Assembly (NCBI GenBank): GCA_035771175.1
Contig: CM069607.1
Span: forward strand, 4,447,501 to 4,511,500
Direction of reading: 5' to 3'
DNA: 64,000 nucleotides
Origin: Paratinospora sagittata
Taxonomy: Eukaryota > Streptophyta > Magnoliopsida > Ranunculales > Menispermaceae
Shown here: piece after piece, positions 34,942 to 46,900 of the stretch
Layout of the letters: the number at the start of each line of letters is the position of its first letter
Position numbering within the stretch: position 1 is the first letter of the stretch
Notes under the pieces: generated by a model
Seen by the model: the letters and a program-made list of their open reading frames with translations, nothing else
What the model was told of the DNA's origin: nothing
The model's database searches: none
Made by a program: the position numbers and the translations under genes

Positions 34942-37900
34942 AGCATGTATCCAAGATGAATAAAGACAAGATGATATGAGTTATACCAAAGAAGGTCCAT
35001 TAGAATGATCGATCCACCATCCATTGTTATGGGCCTCTCGAGTTTTTCTATTTGTTCAACTGTATGTATGGACCTCCCAATGCCTCCATGCATGCAAATA
35101 ATTTTCTTCTCAATGAGTGCAGCAAGTGGAAGAAAATTGAAAAGTTGATTGAACCGAGTCCATGCCCATATGCCATCATTCTCACCCTACAAGTAAAGAT
35201 CTCGTTAGCACCATCCACTTTTAATACAGAGATCTGATTGTCTATCCATACCATTCTCTCAATGCATTCTAGGCGGAAACCAAAGAGGGCATTTATGTCA
35301 GCAGCTTCATGATTTCCTCTTATCAAGTGAACATTCTCAGGGTACTCAATCTGCAAAAAAAACAAGTAAAACAAAAATAAAAAGGACAATGAAAAAGAAA
35401 AAGAAAGATAAGGAACAATAAGAACTGAGGTCCGCATCTAGAGTTAGTTTGCTGCTGTGTAAGCGCTTACCTTAAGAGCTAGTAGCAGGGTTATTGTTTC
35501 CAAGCTGTGCTGTCCACGATCAACATAATCTCCCAAAAATAAATAGTCAATGTACCTGCACCATATCGCATGTACAATTGATGGAGGAACAAAAATTGCC
35601 TGAGATGGACTAACAATAGGACGTGTGCTTACACACAACCATTAAGCTAATTTGGATCACAGTTTTCTCTCTGTAGTCTCTATGAAGGTTATATTGATAA
35701 TATTTTAGTCCATAGCAAAAGCCAAGAGGAGCATAGAAAACATTTAGAAAAATTATTTAGTGTATATTAGGATAATGATCTAGTAACTAAAGATAAAAAG
35801 GTCCTTGAAATGATTTTTTAAGACTTGGATAAGACCAGGTGAAATTGCAAAAACATATTGCCAACTAAGATCTTAGAATACCCTAATAAAACAAAACTCA
35901 ACTTAACCAAACCTTTTTCCCAACTACAAGGGGTCATTGATAAAATAGAAGAGACAAAAAAATTACAACAGTTCATAGGGCTTCTAAATTTAACCTAAAT
36001 CTTAAGTTAACCAGCAAGATCTTTATATATGAAAGTAAAGAAAAAAGGACAAAAATCCTTCAATCAGGAAGCTGTCTGACTGATCAGAAAAATAACTACT
36101 TTAATCGGAAATATTAATAATTTCTAATTAAACAAGACGCGCACAGCCCTATGATATATGCAAATTAGAACATTGGCCATTTACCCGTTATGATGCCCAT
36201 TGACCCCCAGCCCCCAAACTTTCCGACGATTTATGGTCATGATACTAATCAAAAAATTCTAGCAGAAATGAAGAAACTCAACCTTTGTAACACAAGCAGC
36301 CACATGAAAGAGGAAAATTCTTCCACTTCAACATATAACAAGAATCCATCACCAATAGAAGTAACAAATTTATCCTCAAGAATGTATTCATTCAGCTGGT
36401 CAAGATCAGGCTGCTAAAGTGAAATGTTTAACCTCTAGTGAAGCTTTGAGACAGGTAAAAACTAAGTCGGGAATTAAAGTAATTCATTCCCTCATTCACA
36501 AGATACAAATAGCAGATTCCAACTTCAAACTTACGTTATGTCTCCGGCTGTTGAAGGAAATCCATATTCATCAAATAATCGCATCAGGTCACCAAACTGC
36601 CCGTGTAGATCACCAAACACTTTAACTGGAGCCTTCAACTGCAAAACGGAGGGTTCCTGCATAAAAATCTGCTCAGCAGCATAACAAAGTTCACCCACTT
36701 CATAAGAGTCCAGAAAGAATCTCCTATTAGCAGGAGCTTTCCAATTCCGAGGCCTAAGCAATGCAGAAACAATCTGCAGTAACAACAGCATATTAGACCA
36801 ATTTCTATGTAATTTATAAAATTAAAAAAAGAAAAAAGAAAAAAACGAAAGAAAGAAAGAAACTGGACATCTGATGTCATGTCATCACCTTCTTGTGCAA
36901 GCCCTGGGGGGACTTTTGTCTGGTGAACAGCTTTTTTGTAGAATATGTTTGATCGCTATTCAATGGACTCATTCTTCTGCTCTCATTTTCAAACTGATCC
37001 AAAGATAGCTGCCGTACCAGCCCACTCAAGTTACCAACAGGTTCTTTAGCAACTACCACCTGCAAAATGAAAATCATCAAGGAGTTCTAAATTGAATGAG
37101 AGGAACACCAATGCTAGAATGGCATGGATGCCTACAGCTCTAGAGTGAAGGCGAACATCTGCCTCAGTGTCACTACCATCTGAGGAAGTTTCAGGCACAG
37201 GAAAGTTGTCATCTGACACAGATGCTCCTTCTACAGGACCCTCAGCAGCTGCCTTTGCAGCATTCCAGACCGCACTGACTGCCTCAGCTTCAGCAGTTGA
37301 AAGCTCCACAAGCTTATCAACAGACTTCTTGTTCACACTGATTATGGAAAAAACTCAGTACCATGCACAAAAACAAAACTGAATTCAATAGCTCTGGAAA
37401 AGAAATAACAGTGAATGAGGGTAGAGAATATACGACCTCAAGCAACCGAAAGAAGGGGTATCTGGCCTGTCCTCCGAACTAGATGAACTTGAAGTAGCCT
37501 GATTAGGCTTCGAATTTGGCACAATCATGGTTCTCTCAGAAGTGGAAGTTGCAGGATTAATTTCAACCTGCAAAGGTGAGTTTTCTGCAACAAGAAGATC
37601 ATCAAGCACCATATCTGCACAAAATAGATCAATTATATTAGACAACAAAACTGGGAAAAGCAGTAGCAATATAATAAAGTAAGTGCAAGAACTATGAATT
37701 GAAGCTCTGATAATCAACAAGTGATCAACATAGCAATCAACCAAAGTTTCTGATTACACTGTCTAGTGCACACGTAAGAAGGGAAGGATACCTTACCTGC
37801 AAAAGTCTCTATCATTTTGTAACAAATGAAAGTTGAAGATCTTCCAGCTCACATTTTAAGTACATGGAACTGGATTTTGACATGCCACTAGATATTACAC

Positions 37901-40900
37901 CATCAACTCAACTCAACAAAGCCTTTTTCCAACTACATGGGTTCGGCTACATGAAATTCACTTCCTCCACTCCATTCTATCAAAGGCTAAGTTGATATTT
38001 GTTAACTCTACTTCCAACCTCAAAAAAAGTAGAGGATAACAACAAATGTATATATTTATTATTTTTTTGGTAATTTTTTTTCTACTTCTAATTGAAGTAG
38101 AGGTATAACTTCTACAAGAATAAGCAAAAAATTGTGTCTTATTCTATTAGAGCTTAAACCTCTACTACAAATAGAGGTTCATTTTAAAGTAGAATAGAGG
38201 CTAAATAGCGGTAACAAACACTACCTAAGTCGACATTTATATTACAAGTAGTTTTTAGGTTTTTTTATTTTTATTTTTTAAGAGGAAACAAGATAGAATT
38301 GTATGAAATTGGTGAAATCAATGCAAAACAATAAAGGTGAAAAAGCACCAGAAGCACTTATAACACCCCAACTGCCCAAATGATCTTAGAACTAGATCAG
38401 ATTTGACCAATTTCTAGACCAATCTGAAACATCATACCCTCCTGCCAAGTTTGAAGACCCAACCCAGCTTGCCACTGCAAACTTAGACAACTCCCATACA
38501 GAAAGTACATCCTTTGAGACGTCCTTAAACATCCTGGAATTTCTTTGTAGCCAAATATTCCATGCAACAGCAAAGTAAATTACCCTCTAGGTGTCTATAA
38601 CTCTTCTAGTTACTTTCTCCGCTTGCTGAAAAGAGAGAAAATCATCCCGTTGTGAAGGTGCAATGAATTTTCCTTGCAGAATTTCTTCCTGTCACTTCCA
38701 AATCTTCATAGAGAACTCACATAAAAAAATATATATGATCAGCTGATTCCCCATCCTGATAACAGAGAGGACAACAATGAGGGCATAAAACCCAACTAGG
38801 AATCTTTTTTTGCATAACATCAATGGTGCAAATTTTTCCATGGGCAACTAACTGTCCAAAAACCTTCACTTTGGACAGATTATGAGCTTTCCAAATGAAA
38901 GAGGGAGGGAAAAACTCTTGGTTATTTATTAGGCCACTCTTCCTAACTGGCGTATCCAAAAGTCTTCATTGTTTTTTTTGAGAGTAAACAAACACATATA
39001 TTGATAAGACAAAACAACAGTTCAAAACAACACAGAGAACCAGCAGTGCTCACAAAAACAGAAAACAAAGAAAGAAAATTCAATAGAACAAAAGCGCGGC
39101 CAAACGCCAACAGCCCAACGTGACACAAAGCTCAACAAGCACCATCTAACGAACAGAACATTGCCCCCAATTCCTAATCCAGTCATTAATAGAGAAATCC
39201 CCATTAAGTCTATAAGCCAATAACCAGGAGCTAGCCATCAAAACAGCACCATGCCACACGTCCTCCACATTCCTAGAGATACCATCAAAGATGCAGTAAA
39301 TGCGCTCAATCCAAATTGTCCAAAATGTCGTAAGATTCGCCGTCCTCATCACTTTTAGTTGAGTGCCTACCGGTGGGCCACATTCGAGGTCTAAAAGTCT
39401 TCATTGTGTATGTGTACAAACCACTGCAATCGGTTTTTTTTCTCATGTTATCTCTAATTGGGCTACTCCTATCATTCCTCTTAAACGCCCAATAACCAAT
39501 TCACCATCCTATTTGCATATTATAAAAAATAATTGGATCAGATAGTGAATCCTATTTCACATCAATCAATGAAAACTATACAAGAAAAGATAAAGGTCTC
39601 TTCAAGGAGCTGAAACATTCCACTTCCATGTTGGATCACGCCTTCAGCAAGCTTGTACTGGTAGCCTACAACGCCCCAACTACAATATCATACTTGTCCA
39701 GAGATCAATCTTTATGCATCTTCTACCAAGAGAAGTACAGTTTCAAGTTCCAACATTTTCATCAAAATCAACTCAAGAGAGCCTTTTCCCAACTACATGG
39801 GATTGGCTACATGAATCTACATGCCCTACTCCACTTTGTCAAGGGCTAAGTCAACAACTACATTACAAGTTGTTATATCTTTCTCAACTATTTCTATGTT
39901 ATGTTATTTAAGGTCTTCCTCCTCTATCATTAGCTTTAATTGTCAACAAATCACTCTTCCTAATAAGCGCATTAAATAGTCTTTATTGTGTGTATCAAAA
40001 CCATCTTAATTAGTTCTCCTTCATTTTATCTCTATTTGGGGTACTCCTATCATTTCTTCAATACGCTCATTTGTAATTTTATCTTTCAATGTTTTTACCA
40101 CCTATCCATTTTAATATTCGCATTTTCAATAAATCAAAATATTCACTGGTTTTATACAAGTGTCAACATATCATTTCCATTCAACAGTCTGCTCGGTGCA
40201 GTGCCTATACCTCAACTGTAAACCAAGCATATTTGAAGTGGAAATGTCTACCCCAAGAACTTAGACAACAACCATTGAGTACTATACCTGTACTGAAGGG
40301 ATATCCAGCAACTTAGCAACAATTAGCGATCATTTATTTGCCTAGATAAACAGTTTACATTAACATCTTGCCATCCCTATGCTAAAAGCCACTTCAATAC
40401 ATCTGGAATATCAAATAACCAGATATCTTATTCATTCTTTAGTTACACAATTTTTACCTCCTCTAAGACCACCATAAATGTATATCCGAGTTCCAACAGA
40501 TGCAGAAGCATGCCGACAACGACGCATAAGCTCCAGTGAAGGGTCAGACTCAACAGGAGCTTTGCTGTTCCAAGTTACAATCCCATTTCTGTCCAACCAA
40601 ACTCCAGCTGCTGTATCCAATACTGCCAAAAAGAAAAGAGGATAGAAAATTAATGTACTGTAGAAGAATGGGCTGGAACATCAACAGCGTAAATTTCATA
40701 GACTTACCTGCAACAGCAGCTTCGCCTTCTACGCCTCGGCCTCCCCTCAGAGCACCACCAGTAACATGCAACCGAGGCCCAACAAAGACCTGGCAACTAA
40801 CAAAGTTAAGTTCGTCGGCACAAAAGCCCAAATGAAAGATCCAAAAGGTTAAGATAGCAGATTTGAACATGAAAAATTCAAAAAACTTAAAATGTAAATG

Positions 40901-43900
40901 CCTGGAAATTATAATTATTAGTCTAAAACTGACAACAGAAGTTTCGTATTCTGGTTCCCTACATCTAATATGATGAACAACAAAGTTGATGTTTATAAGT
41001 CTCACTTACCGCAGCATGCTCATATCTTGGTGAAGGAGACACCCCGGGAGCAAGGGTCCATTCCCATTGACCATTCCTGTGCATAAGAAGCCCATATGCA
41101 TCTGCCAGTGGCTGGAAATTGACATAGCATTAGAAATATATAATATTATAGAACTAAAATTATTTAGAAATACAATAACCCATTAGAACGATATGAATGA
41201 CAACATTCATCTCAGACATATAGCACATGAAAACATAGAAGTGTACTTGGGTTAAGAGAGCAATCTCTATACCCATCAGGGTAATGGCTTAGTGGTCGGG
41301 GGAGGAGGGGAAGCAAATTCCTATTCGGATGGTTGCAACTTCGAATCCCCTTGGCGCATCCATTCTGGGATTTATTCTCAGGTGGGGTGGTGGGTCCTCT
41401 TGCTATGGGTCTCCCGGCTCGTGGCCTTGTGGGTGGGGGGCGGCCCCGTAGATTAGTTAGAATACTGAATACCACGGTTATAAAAATAATAAAAAAAGAG
41501 AGCTATCTCTATAGATTCCTTAAAAATTCTGAAGTCCTCTCCAAGGTGTATGTGGTCTTCCAGAACAGTAACAACTTGATGTATAACGTATTTTAGAATG
41601 TTTTTTATTTTAGTTTCTTTTTTAGAGAATTTTTTATTTTGGTATATTTAGTTTTTAGTGGTAGACTGGTAGTTCTAGATAGTTTTTTAAAATTCGTTTT
41701 TATTATTTAAGTGTATTAAAAAGTGTTTAGAAGTGTCTAAATAGAGCTCTCATAGGATTAGGAAGTTGTTTTTATGTTATAGATATGTTAGGAAACTTAT
41801 TTTTAAGTGTTTTAGTTAGTTTCTAAGATGTTTTAGGGGAGTTATCTATATAAGGAGCTCCAATTACAAAATTTAATAGATGAAGATCAATTTTTTTTTT
41901 CCTTTGAATATTTTATTCAATAAAATATATATTTGGTTATATTTTTGAGTACTTTCGTTCTTGCTTCCGCGGCGAATTTACATCACAACTCCCTGGCATT
42001 CAATGGTGAAGACAAGTATCTTTTCTTTGACGGATCTTTCTAATCTTTCTTTTTTCCGCTCTCTCCAATGACCTTTTATATAACTTTCATCTAAACATCC
42101 AAAATTCCTCCTAAAGTAGCCTATTGAGAATATAGTTAATCACCCCCTCATTCAGTGTCCATTTGTAGAAGCAACAAGGGATCATCTTTCAATTTGTTTG
42201 GAAATGAGAAAGTGGCTTACCTCCTTTAATATACTATCACAAAATAGGGGCATCTTCGACCTTTTGTAAGCATCAAGAGAAAAAGTATTTTCATCTATTG
42301 TTTGTAACATTTTAACAGTCATTCACGTATTTTTGGTATAAGCATCAAGTGTTAGATTTGTCCTCTTGGCCATTTTCCAATAGATGGGAATCCATTGTTA
42401 AGAGACATGCATAGAAAGCTGTTTAATCGTGTTCATCACACATTTTCAGATTTTCTTACTTTTAGTGTAGATAAATAAATCTTTCAACAATGTTTATTTT
42501 GAGAGGAAACAAGATATATTATTATACTAAATCTTTCAACAACTAATGGTTAACCACAATTGCTTAAAAGAAAAAAGGAAGCACATATTGTAGCTTTCAT
42601 ATGCTGCTTTGGACTTGAGATGCCCCCATTGTAGGAGAGGTGATGCCCATATGATGGCCTCCATCACATGGACATAATTTGGGTGAAGGGAGGCGCATAA
42701 TAATCAAACTGCACCACACAAGATATGGTATGTTACTATAGCAGCATAGCTTGATATGCATTGTTAGGCCCCTATCTATTAGAGCTATAACTTTTGATTA
42801 AAGTGGTCATCTAACATGGGATCATATCTCTAGCTTATAAGAGGTCTTAGGTTCAATTCTCTTAGTTAACATTTACATATACAACATGGGGCTGCATGTG
42901 AGCGAAAGTGTCAATGATAACTTGTTATGCACTTGTTGGATCCCTATCTATCAACTATAGTTTTTAGGTTAAGTGGTTACCTAATGTAGATGAAGGTAGC
43001 ATAATGAGTCAATTGTCTGGAGCCAACTTTGTTTCTTAAAGTTGATTGAAATTACCAAGTACTGGATTTTACCACACATCAAATCATATTTTGACACCAA
43101 AAAGACATGTTTCTAGAAAAGAAAGGCATTTTCAAAAGTTCATTTGTAAGAAGATTCTTTCATTTTTAAGAGTATCTTTTATATCCAAGAATGACCATTC
43201 TAATTATATTTGAGCTATTGAATATAATACAAATATAACTAATTGTATATTATATAACATATGAATTATATAATCAACTATATTCATTAACACTGGAACA
43301 TATATTAAAAATTCAGCGTGCTATGCAAATGAGATAGATAGATTGTTTTCAATTAGGAATACAATGATTCAAGATGTAGCATACAATAAGCTGCTAGCAT
43401 GATTGGAACTCCAACGTATGAACAGTATCTTTCCCCCATTTTTCACATTCCTATCTTTCTTTGAATTCATCTAATTTATACATGTACAGCTTGCTCATTG
43501 AAATTTACCCTCCAGCTGGATGAATGAAGCACCTTATCCATGATTTCAAACTTGGAAATAATGCTTAAGAGCAAATCCAATATACAGCACATGGAAACAA
43601 ATAATAGATATATATGTTGCCATTTTCAATCTGATTTTGCAAAGCATAAAGCTCAATAATTTAAAAAACTCAGCTAATGCACAGTTGTATCATTGAAAGA
43701 AAGAAATTTTCAGAAATTATTGGAAGCATCAACAAAGTAGAATTCACGGAAAGAGAAAGTTAATCATAATTGTTTTGATGGTTACAGCTAAATAAAACTT
43801 TAGTAAATGGAAGCATAGCCAAATAAGAACCATCCTACCGTGCCTGAAGCATCTCTTCCTCCACAAAGCAAAAACATTCCATCTGACCTAGCACTAGCTG

Positions 43901-46900
43901 TTGCATACCTACAAAATGTGAAATAAATACTGCTTCAATCAGAATGACGACAGGAAAGTATAGTTAATTCCATCAATACCACAAGGCAACTATCATGATG
44001 CTTAAAACTTAAAACCATTGAAATTTCTGTAAGTCAAAAAACCCTAGCTCAACATTATAGAGGAAAAGAGCTTAGGAAAATAATTATACCTGCCAAAGAA
44101 TTTGTAAATATAAAACTCTAACGATTGCTTCATTGAGTACTAATAACGTATCAAAAGACTTCACAAGAATGATAAATTGAGTTTCTCTTCATGGATAAGT
44201 GAATAAAGAAACCCAAACATGTAAGCCAAGCATCTAATTGTCAAGTAGGTACCAGCATTACTACCAATTATAGCACAATAACATCAGAAAAAGAGATCAT
44301 GGCATAACTTTTTTTTATATGAAAACACTGGATATGATTCCAAAATTGATTACAAGTCAATAAACTATGGCACTTTAGGTCTAAAATAAGGAACCAATAA
44401 AAGGGATAAATGTAGAAAAAATACATAAATCCATAGCATGACTTTGTTTGGAGGGACAACGCACAAACATTGTATTAAAATCACATTATTAGATATAATA
44501 TGTCACATCATCAATCGATGTAGAGTTCCACTACGTAAGTTTCATTTCAGTCACGCCAATCATTCAACAGGGTCATACCCTAAATATATAAAAAGAAAAA
44601 GAAAAGATCACAGCCAAGCAAATAATTTATTTATTTTGTACATAAACTAGTTGAGAATACATAGATTGGACATCTAGAACTTTCTTTTTTGGGAAAAGAG
44701 AGTTTAAAAAGTAGAAATTCTTCCAAAAAAAAAAAAAAGGTTGTATCCTTATAGTGCTAACATAACTATGATAGTCAGTTTGTATCCTTAGTGTTTAACA
44801 TGACTATAATAGTCAGTCAATTACTCCATTTTGTTAAACTTTATAAGGCACTTTTTTATCAAAGTGGAGCATTGGGTCATAAAATATGTATTCTTTATTC
44901 TTTACTATAAAGTAGATTTATGTATTTTTGCATCTTGTTTCACTCAAACATGCACCTTGCCTTGGTGGCTTATGCCTCAAGCACTATATGCCCCGTCGCT
45001 ATAAGTTTACCATTTCACCTCACACTCTCCACTACTATGGCATGCGTCAATTATTACCCAAGGAAAGGTAAGTAATTAATAATATCAAGAACATAGAAAT
45101 AAAATTCGATAAAATGCTCCAAAAGTTCAACAAATTTTATTAATTTTTCAATCATCAAGTTTTGAATTCAAGGTAATTGAACTATTACAATATTCCATTA
45201 AAGTTGGGTAAATATTGAAATAACTTGCGAACTTTAAAAATAAAAAATATATTACTTTTGTTACAAGATATTCCTAAAGAGTAAAAGTAGATGAGATTGA
45301 AGTACAATTTTATATATAATAGATATAAACTAAAAAAATCACTAAAAGACGAAGCAAACTAAGATTTACAAAACTCTAATTTAAAACAAAATGAAAATGT
45401 AATTTACAAACTATAATCCATATATCTCCAATATTTGTTAAGCATAAAAGTCAGAAAATAGTTTGTTACTCGTATCGTACAATATGAACTAAGTGATAGA
45501 TATTATAAATCTTACTTTAAACTATTATATTTCATAAATTGATGAATAGTATATAATTATGTTTGTTTCAACATATCTAAAAGGAATTTAGATTTTTATA
45601 ACATTTAAATAAAATTCTTTATGCTTCTACACAATGTCAAATTTTTACACAAAAACTTCCATGTCAAATTAGACTTTTCCAAATTAATTCAAAATTTTAA
45701 GAGCCAATATTTAGGAAAAATCCAAATTTTCAATCCTTGATAAAAAAAAATTCCTCGTTTTATAAATCCCATTAATTTAAGAGGCCGTCTAATCTAGAAT
45801 CTAGAAAGTTTTCTTGAGCTGAAAGAACCAAAATTACATAAATGGAAGTCGTGCTAGTGAAACCAAAGTATGTCCACTTATTTGGAGAATCTCATCCCAT
45901 CCACGTCTCATAAGCAACTCAATTAAATGGGGGCGAACAGGTAATTCAAAAACATTAATTCATGGCAGAAAAAAGAAAAAATCATATTAAAATATAGATG
46001 TATTTCTAATAAGCTTCGTCGAATTGACCAATATTGAAGCTCATCAATCGATTCAATCATATCCTACATTAGACACATCAAGAGAGTGAAATTCACCTTA
46101 AAATTTATTTTCTTTGTTTAAGTTCAAGCAGACCCATGTGAGTTCTAATAGTAATATGCATCTTGCAAGGAAACTAGCACACATACATCCCTCAAACAAA
46201 TAGAGTCTTACAAGTTACAAAAACGAGGAAGGTATAAGAAGGGAAAGACATAAAGGCCTAATTGACTTACATTCTAGCAGAAGGTCTGTCGCCTTCTGGA
46301 TTGAGTTTCTGCCATCGATATGGTTTTTGTGCAGTATCTAAAGCCCAAGCATCTGATACCACTCTCTTGCCTATAACAAGAATTAAAAAATAAATAAATA
46401 AAATAAAGATATACTCAACATCCTATCAAGACTTAGCTCCAACATGTGAGGATAGGTACTCTATGGTTCCATATAGTGAGTGCTCACGTGCATGAAGTAC
46501 TTGTCATGACAATAATATCATTCAAGAATTTGGTGCATTCCTTGAAGGAATATACCATAAAAATTGTGGCAAGGATCCTAAACTACTAAATTTCATCTTT
46601 CAAACTACAAGGAAATAAAAAAAGTTCATACACTAACAGCATTTAAACCATGCCCACAAATTCATTGTCTTTGGTGCACTCAATGGCACATCCACAAAAA
46701 ATAAAAGGTGCATAAGGGAGGGATGAACACATTTTTAAGAAAAAGGTTCTCTATGAGGAATGAATTTGAATTGGCAATCACTATTTAGTATTGTCAAGGC
46801 ATCAAGGCAATGCTTAGGTTATTAGCCCCATCTAGGCGAGACGGAACCAAGGCATGGCCTAGGTATTGCAAATAATTCATTTATAACTCTCTAAGTAAAT

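Larger units (their letters stand above)
37615..40457 (-). other. BSL1 intron 10
   Basis: A 2.8-kb intron between the last kelch exon and the linker. It is a transposon graveyard: three RTE tails and two L1 fragments, one nested. Confidence 0.8.
41112..43838 (-). other. BSL1 intron 7
   Basis: A 2.7-kb intron. It contains the SINE, the L1 micro-insertion and the 50-bp direct repeat. Otherwise AT-rich without coding signal. Confidence 0.7.
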
